DNA of 13,101 nucleotides from JAGNGI01 sp035448825 (GTDB taxonomy: Bacteria > Fidelibacterota > UBA2242): NCBI GenBank assembly GCA_035448825.1, contig DAOTJS010000034.1:1-13101 (forward strand), given 5' to 3'. The notes beneath the pieces are model-generated. The model saw only the letters and a list, made by a program, of their open reading frames with translations. It ran no database searches and was not told where the DNA came from. Position numbers and translations under genes: made by a program. Below, in pieces: positions 1-7,136 of this stretch (position 1 is the stretch's first letter; each line of letters begins with the position of its first letter).

Positions 1-406
1 CAAAAATCGCTTACGCAGCATGAATGTTACGTTTAATGATTGCCGGATTAATAGATTGGATAGGTGGAGAGACTTTCGATATTTTTCTTAGCTATAGACT
101 TCTCAGGTCAACGCCCGAGCGTGGAAATAAAGTAGGTCGTCATCCTTCGACGAGCTCACCCTTCGACAAGCTCAGGGTGACAGGAAGCGACGGGCTCATC
201 CTTCGACGAGCTCAGGATGACAGGAAGCGACGAGCTCATCCTTCGACGAGCTCAGGATGACAGGAAGCGACGAGCTCACCCTTCGACGAGCTCAGGATGA
301 CAAAGAAGCAGCAAGCTCAGGGTGACATTTAGAGTTAGCCTAATAATGATTTTCTTCATTTCTGGTTTGTGCTTTCGTATATTTCGCTAAAATTGAGAAT
401 GGTAAA
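1..406. other. Gene-free left end with a tandem repeat array
   Basis: I see no credible gene here. A short open frame over roughly 24-260 runs straight through the tandem repeats and has no protein-like composition apart from them, so I treat it as spurious. The first 140 bases are plain AT-rich sequence without a recognisable hairpin or RNA. Bases 145-326 hold the repeat array listed separately. The last 80 bases are AT-rich and lead into the deaminase gene. No convincing promoter was found. Confidence 0.7.
145..326. repeat. 40-bp tandem repeat array of the TTCGACGAGCTCAGG type
   Basis: Three near-identical 40-bp units lie at 161-200, 201-240 and 241-280, preceded by a 16-bp partial unit (145-160) and followed by a degenerate fourth copy (281-326). 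Units 2 and 3 differ by one base; unit 1 has three substitutions. Each unit contains GAGCTC twice or a near version of it. Where units join, TCATCCT and AGGATGA form a 7-bp inverted repeat around an 11-base centre, so the array can fold into several small hairpins. The core resembles an interspersed intergenic repeat that I know from many draft bacterial genomes. Its function is unknown. Confidence 0.85.
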
Positions 407-922
407 ATGATAAAGAGCAATATAAATTCATCGGAGTCGAAATCACCTCAGCCTGTTCGTAAAACATGGGATGAATATTTCCTGGATATTGCCGAAATGG
501 TGGCAAGTCGCTCAACCTGCTTCCGGAATAAAGTCGGTGCGGTGATTGTGCGCGACAAAGTGATCGTCTCCACCGGTTATAACGGAGCGCCAACCAACCA
601 GCCGAATTGTATGGAAATCGGCTATTGTTACCGCGATCGGCATCAGATCAAGTCCGGGACACAGTTGGAACGGTGTCGGGCGGTGGGTTCACATGCTGAA
701 TCCAATGCCGTTGTTCTGGCGGCTCGTAATGGGCAGAGCACCGCCGGAGCCACCATTTACGTCGTTGGCCATAAATCTATTTGTGATCAGTGTAAAGCAA
801 TTATCGCGAATGCCAAGATTGAAAGGGTTGTTATGCGCAACTTAGATCGGCAAATCGAAATTGTTAAACCGTCTGTTGATTGGACGGTTCATCCTGTAGA
901 TCAACAAAATAAAAATTCCTGA
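407..922 (+). CDS. Deoxycytidylate deaminase-family protein (dCMP/ComEB-like)
   Basis: A 171-residue cytosolic zinc deaminase, close to the usual length of dCMP deaminases, which convert dCMP to dUMP for dTTP synthesis. After a non-conserved N-terminal tail of about 18 residues it has the family opening WDEYFLDIAEMVASRSTC (21-38), then VGAVIV (43-48) and TGYNGAP (56-62). The zinc and catalytic site is visible: HAE at 97-99 (zinc ligand H97, proton shuttle E99) and a CxxC pair at C126 and C129. The family's usual Pro-Cys before the CxxC is replaced by Ser-Ile-Cys. The ATG at 407 is the first in frame; the ribosome site in front of it is weak. The hydrolase gene starts 7 bases after the stop, suggesting co-transcription. 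The family assignment is sure; whether the substrate is dCMP, CMP or a tRNA/secondary-metabolite cytidine is not proven by sequence. Confidence 0.88.
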   Translation: MIKSNINSSESKSPQPVRKTWDEYFLDIAEMVASRSTCFRNKVGAVIVRDKVIVSTGYNGAPTNQPNCMEIGYCYRDRHQIKSGTQLERCRAVGSHAESNAVVLAARNGQSTAGATIYVVGHKSICDQCKAIIANAKIERVVMRNLDRQIEIVKPSVDWTVHPVDQQNKNS

Positions 923-929
923 TACTTAT

Positions 930-1517
930 ATGCTGATTTATTGCCATGGATTCGGCAGCTCGGGTCAGGCTACTAAAGCCCAGATTTTACGGACGCATTT
1001 TACCGATAAAATGGTATTAGCGCCGAATTTACCTTGGGAGCCAGCAGGGGCGATTGAAACAATAATCGAAAATATCCGAAACGCCAGGAATAATTCCAGA
1101 ATTCTTTTAATCGGATCGAGTTTAGGGGGATTTTATGCCTTACATTTACATCAGGAATATGGTGTTCCGGCAATTCTGCTTAACCCGGCAATTGATCCAA
1201 TCGGTGATACTTACCCACATGATGATAATCCTTGCGATACGGAAAATAGCTCACTAATAGCCTGGTGCCGGGAATTCACTTCTCAGATTCGCGCCCTTTA
1301 CCACTCACCACAAACGATAAATCCCCAGAACCTATTCGTTTTTCTTAATCAAGATGATGAACTGCTGGATTATAGAAAAGCGGCGGATTATTTTAAGGTT
1401 AATAATTGCCAGGTGACAATTTTCGAGAGTGGTGGTCACCGTTTTCTGAATTTTGAGGCATTAATCCCGACTATAAGAGCGATTTATGAAAATCTGCCAC
1501 CGGCGAATTATATCTGA
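930..1517 (+). CDS. YqiA-like alpha/beta hydrolase (UPF0227-type esterase)
   Basis: A 195-residue single-domain alpha/beta hydrolase, matching the small YqiA/UPF0227 esterases in length and layout. It starts directly in the first beta strand, with the oxyanion-hole motif HGFGSSG at 6-12. The nucleophile elbow is GSSLGG at 62-67, with S64 as the likely nucleophile. The acid is probably D143 in QDDELLDY (141-148), which matches the family pattern, and the base is H170 in GGHRF (168-172). There is no signal peptide or membrane segment, so it should act in the cytosol on short-chain esters or thioesters; the natural substrate of this family is unclear. It follows the deaminase after 7 bases without a recognisable ribosome site, so translation may be coupled. 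I see no functional link between the two enzymes. Confidence 0.82.
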   Translation: MLIYCHGFGSSGQATKAQILRTHFTDKMVLAPNLPWEPAGAIETIIENIRNARNNSRILLIGSSLGGFYALHLHQEYGVPAILLNPAIDPIGDTYPHDDNPCDTENSSLIAWCREFTSQIRALYHSPQTINPQNLFVFLNQDDELLDYRKAADYFKVNNCQVTIFESGGHRFLNFEALIPTIRAIYENLPPANYI

Positions 1518-1547
1518 TTGAATTTTATAATTACAACTGGCTTTTTT

Positions 1548-1568
1548 GGTCATTGGTCATTGGTCATT
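1548..1568. repeat. GGTCATT tandem repeat, three copies
   Basis: Three exact head-to-tail copies of GGTCATT. A second block with two exact copies lies at 1858-1871, at the other end of the mosaic. Both blocks are followed by AG, so they share the context GGTCATTGGTCATTAG. Confidence 0.9.
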
Positions 1569-1575
1569 AGTTATT

Positions 1576-1590
1576 AGTAAAGAGACTGAG
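1576..1590. repeat. 15-bp direct repeat, left copy
   Basis: The sequence AGTAAAGAGACTGAG occurs here and again exactly at 1840-1854, 264 bases away. Together with the GGTCATT blocks, the two copies bracket the purine-rich and palindromic part of the intergenic region. Confidence 0.9.
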
Positions 1591-1600
1591 GCTAAGAAAG

Positions 1601-1644
1601 GGAGAAAAGGAGAAAAGGAGAAAAGGAGATAGGAGACAGGAGAC
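1601..1644. repeat. Purine-rich short tandem repeat
   Basis: Three exact GGAGAAAA units (1601-1624) are followed by a GGAGATA unit and two GGAGACA units. The strand is almost pure purine. Each unit contains a Shine-Dalgarno-like GGAG, but no start codon with a following open frame uses it. It is most simply slippage-generated low-complexity DNA. Confidence 0.85.
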
Positions 1645-1690
1645 AGTCAGGACAATTAGAATTATTCGTTCTAAATATCATTACAGCCTT

Positions 1691-1737
1691 AAGAACATCT
1701 CCGGCTGGGACTGAACGAACCCCCGTGAGATGTTCTT
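1691..1737. repeat. Inverted repeat, 11-bp perfect arms
   Basis: AAGAACATCTC (1691-1701) is the exact reverse complement of GAGATGTTCTT (1727-1737), with a 25-base centre. There is no T-run directly after it, and the loop is long, so it is not a typical intrinsic terminator. It lies 18 bases from a second inverted repeat, and both may belong to one interspersed repeat element. Confidence 0.75.
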
Positions 1738-1755
1738 TAGCCGTTGCCTTTTTTG

Positions 1756-1784
1756 GTTCTTTTTTCGGCAAAGGAAAAAAGAAC
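1756..1784. repeat. Inverted repeat, 11-bp perfect arms with 7-base loop
   Basis: GTTCTTTTTTC (1756-1766) pairs perfectly with GAAAAAAGAAC (1774-1784) around GGCAAAG. The arms are mostly A/T. The element stands between convergent genes, so it could weakly stop transcription from either side, but no U-run follows it on the plus strand and it is 240 bases from the nearest stop codon. I therefore call it a repeat and not a terminator. Confidence 0.7.
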
Positions 1785-1839
1785 AGAGAAACTTGTTTCA
1801 CCACGAAGACTAGAAAAGTAAGGTTGAGAAAAGAGATTG

Positions 1840-1854
1840 AGTAAAGAGACTGAG
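1840..1854. repeat. 15-bp direct repeat, right copy
   Basis: Exact second copy of AGTAAAGAGACTGAG (the first is at 1576-1590). It is followed after three bases by the second GGTCATT block, so the order of the two motifs is reversed compared with the left side. Confidence 0.9.
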
Positions 1855-1857
1855 AAA

Positions 1858-1871
1858 GGTCATTGGTCATT
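1858..1871. repeat. GGTCATT tandem repeat, two copies
   Basis: Two exact copies of GGTCATT followed by AG, matching the three-copy block at 1548-1568. Confidence 0.9.
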
Positions 1872-2011
1872 AGCACTTTTTATTTATCATTAGAATGTGC
1901 TGCATTTTACCTAATCTTGGTCGTTACGAAAAAATTTCCTTGCTTTGTTGTAAAAAGGTAAAATATTCACGTAAACTATAATTACTATTCACGAATTAAT
2001 CGCTAAAACTT

Positions 2012-5000
2012 TTATTTCGTGTCTAATATTTGGCGTATTTTTTTACCAAGAGCTGCGATTGCAAAAGGTTTTTGCAGAAAATTTATACCTCTTTTAATAA
2101 TACCCTGAACGGCAATTATATTGGAGGTGTATCCGGATGTAAAGAGCACTTTAATGCCGGGCTTAATCTGTTCAATTTGGCGATGCAGTTCCTGCCCATT
2201 CATTCCCGGCATGACCAAATCGGTGAACAATAAATCAATTTCATCGCTGTGTTTTTTAAAGTATTCCAGCGCTTCAATCGGCTCGCCAAAATCTATAACT
2301 CGATACCCTAATTGTTGCAGTGCATTTCGGGTAAAAGTGCGAACATCGGTATCATCCTCCGCCAGCAGGATTGTCTCTTGTCCCATTATATTTTCCAGAT
2401 CTTCCGCTTGATAAGGTTTTTCGTCTTGACCTTCATAAACGGGGAAATAGATCTTGAACGTGGCACCTTTACCTGGTTCGCTATATACGTTAATAAATCC
2501 ATTGTTTTGTTTAATAATTCCGTAAACCGTAGCAAGCCCAAGGCCGGTTCCCTCACCTTCTCCTTTGGTCGTAAAAAACGGTTCGAATATATGTTCCTGG
2601 GTTTCTTTATCCATTCCGCAACCGGTATCGCTGACAGAAATCATAACATAATTGCCCGGTTGAAAGCCATGATGCTTCAGGGAATATTCAGAATCACAGG
2701 TGAAATTAGCCGTTTCAATCACCAGATTTCCACCTTTAGGCATGGCATCACGGGCATTGGCGACCAGATTTATTATTATTTGATCGAATTGGGTTGGATC
2801 TAAGTAAATATCATTAAGTTCGGCGCCCTGAATAAAACTTATTCTAATGTCTTCGCGCACCATTTTTTCCAGCAGACCTTTGGTAGATTCCAGATGAGTA
2901 TTCAGATTTAGTCTTTGAGGTTCGGCATTTTGCTGGCGCGAAAATGCCAGCATTTTACCAATCATATTCGCCGAACGATGAGCGGCATCATTAATTTTTT
3001 GAAAATGGGTATAGAATTTTTGACCTGGTTGTAAATTCATTAATGCCATCTGCGAGTAGCCCAGAATAATAGTTAGTATATTATTAAAATCATGGGCGAT
3101 ACCACCTGCCAGCCGTCCAACTGCCTCCATTTTCTGAGCTTGACGGAGTTGAGATTCTAAACTATCCCGTGCGGCTTCGGCTTTTACCCGTTCCGTAATG
3201 TCGAGAATCTGGGCGATAGTGTGGTTTTTTCCATCAGTATCTTTTACCACATTGGAGTAAATCTCCACCTGGCGTCTTTCGCCGTCCTTGCGAATTACCT
3301 CAAATTCATAATTCATAGAAACCGCTTCGCTTTTTTGGAGACGCTGATAACGATCTTGTACCAATTCGACACTCTCCGGTGCTAAAAATTCCATAAACTT
3401 ATGCCCAATAATTTCGGAGGCCCTATACCCAAGAATTTCACAAAGCCGTTGATTGACAAACTCAAAATTACTGTTATCGTCAACAATAAAAACTCCCATA
3501 GCACTGTTTTCCACCATTGAGCGGTATCTCTCTTCACTCTCACGCAAAGAGGCTTCCATCTGCACACGCTGAGTGACGTCTCTCGATACGAGTAGGAGCT
3601 GTTTGCCGAGGGTATTGCCAACACTCTGAAGATAAATCCATTTTCCAGATTTATGTTTGAATCGGTATTCAATTGTCTCTGTGAATTCTGATTTTTTTGC
3701 GGACATCAGATTTTTGATCGTATAACCGACATAAGTCTTCAATATTTTAAGTAAACCCTTTCGATCTTCCGGATGGATATAAGTGAACGCCGATTCGCCT
3801 AACAGTTCTTCCGGTTCGTAACCGGCAATCCTTTTAATAGAAGGACTTACATAGGTATATGAAGCATTCAAATCGAAAGTATGTAAGGAAATAAGATCAC
3901 TCGTAGTTTCTGTAATCAAGCGGTATTTTTCTTCTGACTGCCGGAGGGCTTCTTCGGCCTGTTTGCGTTCGGTAAAGTCTAATACATTGGCGTAAGAGCC
4001 ACGAAATCTACCTTTTTCATCAAAATTAGGAGCTCCCGAAATAAGCGCTGGTATTTGTTTCCCAGATTTTGTAGTAAAGGTGATTTCGTATTGAGAAAAT
4101 GTGCCCTCTGGCCTTTTAACCAATTCTTGTTTTAGAATCTTTTGATTCTTGGAATCAAAGAAATCGAAAATGTTTTTGCCGACCATTTCCTCGGGTTTAA
4201 ATTCTAACATATGACAAATCTTGCTGTTCACTAAGGTTACGATTTTTTGCTCGTCAATAGTAATTAAACCCTCAGCCATATTCTCGACCAGATCTCTATA
4301 TTTGCGCTCCGATTCTAATAACTGGTTCTGCATTTGTTTGCTCTCGGTAATGTCTCTCGCGATTACCTGGACGGTGGCTTCTTCCTGTTCAGAAATTTTG
4401 ACTGGGACGAATAAATTATAATAATATTTTCCACCTCTTTCATCTTCAAAATTTTGGATTTTGTCTTCTTTTAAAGCCTTTCGTACCATCTCGAGACGAT
4501 GCTGAGCAATATCTGGAGGCATTACTTCAAAAAATGTTTTACCAATCAGTTCTTCCGCTGAGATGCCGAAACTATCTGTCATCGCTGGATTCGCGGTAAT
4601 AAACCTCCCCTCTTTATCTATCTGAGCAATTAAGTCCGGAGAAGTCTGAAATAACAAGCGATATTTGTTTTCGGACTGACGTAGAGCTTCTTCCGCCTGC
4701 CTTTTACTAGTAATATCACGCACAAATTCAGCCACACCGGTTACTTTGCCTGTATCTGGATCTTTTATAGGATAACTGAATAATTCAATCCACTTGATAG
4801 GAGAGCCGGGGAGACCTGGAACAATATTCCACTCGGTTTTGCCGGATTGGATACAGCGAAGAGTTGGACAAGGATCGCAGGGAGCGTTAGCATTGTGATA
4901 ACATTCGTAGCATTTTTTCCCTTCAAGTGGCAGGTTCTCGGCATACCATTTTTTCATCATATCATTGGTAAAATTGATCGTCAAATCCGGTTTTAGAATG

Positions 5001-5815
5001 CTAATGCCATCTTGGATACTTTCTATAATACTTTTTAGAAATTCTTCGTTTTCCCGTAATTTTTTTTCAGATTCCTTCCTCTCGGTTATATCCATTGAAA
5101 AACCGCCGATTAATGGCTCTTGATTTTCCCTCTCGATTCGAAAAGTATAGGTTTCCCAGATACATTCATTGCCACTTTTATCGGGGACGGTACTCTCTTC
5201 TATGTGATAACCTTTGACAAGTGAAATATTATCAGCCTTAACCAACTTTTCAGCTATTTCCTTTGGGAAAAGATCAAAAGTAGTTTTACCAACCCACTCT
5301 TCAATTCCAAAGCGTTTCTTCATTGCATTATTGATATAAAGATATTTGTGATCGCTGGTTTTGATAAAAGCCGTATGGGGGAATGTTTCCATAAAAGCCG
5401 AAAATCGTCGTTCACTTTCTTTTAAAGCCTGTTCGTATTGCCTGCGCTCGGTGATATCCAGTATTGACAAAAAATAGCCAAAAATATTATCTTCTTCATC
5501 TTTTCTGACGGTGGCTGAGAGAAGAACCGGAACTTCATTTTTTTCTTTGGTAATGAAAGTTGTTACTCTATTAGAAACGGAATCCGTTTTAAATATCTCT
5601 TCTTCTATTTCCTTAATTTGTTGCTGATTGGCGAATAGAGTTTCAATCTCTATGCCCACGGCTTCCTCTGATTCATAGCCGGAAAATTTTGTAAAACTGG
5701 CACTTGCCGCTACAATTATATTGAGAGAATTCACATAGCATAATGGAAAAGGCCATGATTGCCAAATATCTTCCAGGTATTTTTCTAATTCCTGGATTTC
5801 TTTAGTCATTACCAT
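2012..5815 (-). CDS. Soluble hybrid histidine kinase with seven PAS domains and a receiver
   Basis: A 1267-residue signalling kinase without membrane segments, so cytosolic. Seven PAS domains follow each other at about 8-128, 133-247, 254-373, 379-497, 502-623, 627-756 and 760-883. Most are joined by the usual DITERK-like ends and ALRQSE-type linkers. HisKA follows at 893-960 with the phospho-accepting H908 in GGIAHDFNN. The HATPase domain (1005-1130) has the N box around N1016/N1020, DTGCG at 1063-1067, FEPFFTTK at 1077-1084 and GTGLGL at 1089-1094. The C-terminal receiver (1147-1264) has the acidic pocket D1154/D1155, phospho-acceptor D1199, T1226 and K1249, so all catalytic residues look intact. 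PAS3 carries an unusual Cys cluster (C302, C305, C313, C316, C321). There is no DNA-binding or enzymatic output domain, so a partner HPt or regulator must lie elsewhere. The start codon is 14 bases after the stop of the V4R-like gene; another in-frame ATG lies two codons in. Confidence 0.95.
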   Translation of the reverse strand: MVMTKEIQELEKYLEDIWQSWPFPLCYVNSLNIIVAASASFTKFSGYESEEAVGIEIETLFANQQQIKEIEEEIFKTDSVSNRVTTFITKEKNEVPVLLSATVRKDEEDNIFGYFLSILDITERRQYEQALKESERRFSAFMETFPHTAFIKTSDHKYLYINNAMKKRFGIEEWVGKTTFDLFPKEIAEKLVKADNISLVKGYHIEESTVPDKSGNECIWETYTFRIERENQEPLIGGFSMDITERKESEKKLRENEEFLKSIIESIQDGISILKPDLTINFTNDMMKKWYAENLPLEGKKCYECYHNANAPCDPCPTLRCIQSGKTEWNIVPGLPGSPIKWIELFSYPIKDPDTGKVTGVAEFVRDITSKRQAEEALRQSENKYRLLFQTSPDLIAQIDKEGRFITANPAMTDSFGISAEELIGKTFFEVMPPDIAQHRLEMVRKALKEDKIQNFEDERGGKYYYNLFVPVKISEQEEATVQVIARDITESKQMQNQLLESERKYRDLVENMAEGLITIDEQKIVTLVNSKICHMLEFKPEEMVGKNIFDFFDSKNQKILKQELVKRPEGTFSQYEITFTTKSGKQIPALISGAPNFDEKGRFRGSYANVLDFTERKQAEEALRQSEEKYRLITETTSDLISLHTFDLNASYTYVSPSIKRIAGYEPEELLGESAFTYIHPEDRKGLLKILKTYVGYTIKNLMSAKKSEFTETIEYRFKHKSGKWIYLQSVGNTLGKQLLLVSRDVTQRVQMEASLRESEERYRSMVENSAMGVFIVDDNSNFEFVNQRLCEILGYRASEIIGHKFMEFLAPESVELVQDRYQRLQKSEAVSMNYEFEVIRKDGERRQVEIYSNVVKDTDGKNHTIAQILDITERVKAEAARDSLESQLRQAQKMEAVGRLAGGIAHDFNNILTIILGYSQMALMNLQPGQKFYTHFQKINDAAHRSANMIGKMLAFSRQQNAEPQRLNLNTHLESTKGLLEKMVREDIRISFIQGAELNDIYLDPTQFDQIIINLVANARDAMPKGGNLVIETANFTCDSEYSLKHHGFQPGNYVMISVSDTGCGMDKETQEHIFEPFFTTKGEGEGTGLGLATVYGIIKQNNGFINVYSEPGKGATFKIYFPVYEGQDEKPYQAEDLENIMGQETILLAEDDTDVRTFTRNALQQLGYRVIDFGEPIEALEYFKKHSDEIDLLFTDLVMPGMNGQELHRQIEQIKPGIKVLFTSGYTSNIIAVQGIIKRGINFLQKPFAIAALGKKIRQILDTK

Positions 5816-5829
5816 ATTTTATTGTCTTT

Positions 5830-6435
5830 TCATTTTAAATTAAAAGCATATTCATGATAAGGAGCACCTTCAAACATACATTTAGTCTCGGTGCAGTTAC
5901 CTTTCCCTTTTCCAACCGCGAATTCATAAATCCTTTCAAAGTACCCCTCAAGATATGGACACATAATTGGATGAATCTTAAAATCATTAAGATGAATTGT
6001 AATCTCCTTTGATTTTTCATCAAGGCTTATCACCTCAAGGTTGCCGATGGTATAATGCAATGTCCAATATGATGGGTATTCGTTAGCTGATTTTTTTAGT
6101 GAAATAAAAAAGTGCATAAATAGTTTTACAACAAATGAAAATCCCGGCGCCGCATACCCCATATTTCTTATTTCCGAATCTTGCCAGTTAAAAGTGTCTT
6201 GAATAATCAGAAGGGAAATGACTCTTAAGCCGATGGGAGAAAGATCTAAGGCTTCACCTTTTTTCCTATAGTCAATAGGATAACCTAATTCTTTGATCCT
6301 TTTTTCTAATTTTTTTAATCCTTCCTCGCCTTCTTTTTGCAAGACATATTTACCGTCAGTCTGAAATACCACCCCTTTGACTTCGCCCTGAAGCTCAAGT
6401 AATTTATCCAGCTGTTTCTTATCAGTCTTTAGCAT
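5830..6435 (-). CDS. Small sensory protein with a V4R-like C-terminal domain
   Basis: A 201-residue soluble protein with no hydrophobic export signal. Its last 45 residues match the pattern of the 4-vinyl reductase (V4R) small-molecule-binding domain: MCPYLEGYFERIYE (158-171), then ETKC (183-186) and a Gly followed by APYHEYAF (191-198). Three cysteines (C159, C181, C186) are visible; the second conserved Cys of typical V4R ends, in the G-x-x-x-C-x-F position, is replaced by His-Glu here. The N-terminal 50 residues are charged and probably helical; the middle resembles the alpha/beta part of V4R/HNOB-fold proteins, but I do not recognise it with certainty. It is encoded directly in front of the multi-PAS kinase on the same strand, which suggests that it senses a ligand and works with the kinase. 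Function beyond that is inference. The ATG at 6433-6435 lacks a clear Shine-Dalgarno site. Confidence 0.7.
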   Translation of the reverse strand: MLKTDKKQLDKLLELQGEVKGVVFQTDGKYVLQKEGEEGLKKLEKRIKELGYPIDYRKKGEALDLSPIGLRVISLLIIQDTFNWQDSEIRNMGYAAPGFSFVVKLFMHFFISLKKSANEYPSYWTLHYTIGNLEVISLDEKSKEITIHLNDFKIHPIMCPYLEGYFERIYEFAVGKGKGNCTETKCMFEGAPYHEYAFNLK

Positions 6436-6467
6436 AAGACCAATCTGCTATTTTAATTAAAATATAA

Positions 6468-6496
6468 TTGAGCCAAATAACATAAAAAAATATACT
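6468..6496 (+). promoter_or_regulatory. Putative sigma70-type promoter for the thioredoxin gene
   Basis: TTGAGC (6468-6473) and TATACT (6491-6496) are separated by exactly 17 bases, with four of six and five of six matches to the consensus boxes. Transcription would begin near 6503 and leave a leader of about 118 bases before the ATG at 6621. The region is AT-rich, so a chance match is possible, and some phyla use different boxes. Confidence 0.4.
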
Positions 6497-6611
6497 ACCT
6501 TTATATAGTAAAGTAAAGCAATAAAATTTTCAATTTGTTTTAATGAGAACTATTTTATTAAAAAATTGTAACCGATTTGGTGACTTAGAATCAGACATTA
6601 AAGTAAAAAAT

Positions 6612-6615
6612 GGAG
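6612..6615 (+). promoter_or_regulatory. Ribosome binding site that fixes the thioredoxin start
   Basis: GGAG stands five bases before the ATG at 6621. The upstream in-frame ATG at 6543 has no such site, and the extra 26 residues it would add do not look like thioredoxin, so 6621 is the preferred start. Confidence 0.7.
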
Positions 6616-6620
6616 AAGCA

Positions 6621-6974
6621 ATGAGTGAAAAATTGACCAAAGCCAGGTTTTTAAAGGAAATCTTCGATTTTGAAAATGAAAATGCCTGGAAATATAAGGG
6701 TGAATTACCCAGTGTGATTGACTTCTATGCCGATTGGTGTTATCCCTGTAAAATGGTGGCGCCGGTTCTGGAGGAGCTGAGTAAAAAATACGCCGGGAAG
6801 GTTAATATCTATAAAGTCAATACCGATGAAGAAAGTGAACTGGCTGAATATTTCGGTATTCGGAGTATTCCGTCATTGTTATTTATCCCAAAAAACGGCA
6901 AACCGCAGATGCTGGTTGGTGCTTTACCCAAAAATCAACTCGATCAAGCGATTCAGGATATTCTGATTAAGTAA
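6621..6974 (+). CDS. Thioredoxin
   Basis: A 117-residue thioredoxin, slightly longer than the typical 105-110 because of an N-terminal extension of about ten residues. The active site is WCYPCK, with Tyr in place of the usual Gly, a variant common in Bacteroidetes and related groups; it lies after the strand VIDFYADW. The cis-proline loop IRSIPSLLF and the late G-A-L motif of the family are present. No signal peptide is visible, so it acts in the cytosol as a dithiol reductant, fed by thioredoxin reductase (not in this window). A longer in-frame reading from 6543 exists but lacks a ribosome site. The gene is divergent from the V4R-like/kinase operon, sharing a 185-base AT-rich spacer, and is monocistronic. 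Whether its redox role relates to the Cys-rich sensors next door is not shown by sequence. Confidence 0.93.
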   Translation: MSEKLTKARFLKEIFDFENENAWKYKGELPSVIDFYADWCYPCKMVAPVLEELSKKYAGKVNIYKVNTDEESELAEYFGIRSIPSLLFIPKNGKPQMLVGALPKNQLDQAIQDILIK

Positions 6975-7136
6975 CCTGAATATGCTAAAAGTCATTAAGC
7001 TATTTGGTATAACTATTTTTGCTTGAGAGACATTTTCCTTTTTAATTTAATTAGTTATTGCCTCTAAATAATCCCGTTATATTTACCAATTTAAAATTAC
7101 CGATTGTGCTGTTAATTTGACCTGATATTTTTAGGT

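Larger units (their letters stand above)
1518..2011. other. Gene-free repeat mosaic between convergent genes
   Basis: Nearly 500 bases between the stops of two convergent genes hold no credible coding sequence. A 94-codon minus-strand frame (1592-1876) crosses low-complexity purine repeats and both inverted repeats and looks spurious. Visible elements, in order: a GGTCATT triplet, a 15-bp direct repeat copy, a GGAGAAAA/GGAGACA purine run, two palindromic elements, the second 15-bp copy and a second GGTCATT block. The segment 1792-1810 (ending CACCACGAAGAC) also resembles a common intergenic repeat. Bases 1872-2011 are AT-rich with nothing recognisable. Confidence 0.7.

Noticed and set aside
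24..260. Open frame of 78 codons at the left end
   Set aside because: It runs through the 40-bp tandem repeat, has no ribosome site and its protein sequence is only translated repeat.
145..326. Possible CRISPR array
   Set aside because: The units are directly contiguous 40-bp repeats without unique spacers, and no cas gene is near.
1756..1784. Intrinsic terminator between the convergent genes
   Set aside because: The stem is mostly A/T, there is no T-run after it, and it is about 240 bases from the nearest stop codon.
1592..1876. Minus-strand open frame of 94 codons in the repeat mosaic
   Set aside because: It spans low-complexity purine repeats and both inverted repeats; the hydrophobic stretches come from the T-rich strand, and no ribosome site is visible.
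2030..2803. Plus-strand open frames opposite the 3' end of the kinase gene
   Set aside because: They are antisense to a fully conserved receiver and ATPase region and show no protein family features of their own.
6543..6620. Longer thioredoxin start at the upstream ATG
   Set aside because: No ribosome site precedes it, while the ATG at 6621 has GGAG at good distance; the extra residues are not thioredoxin-like.
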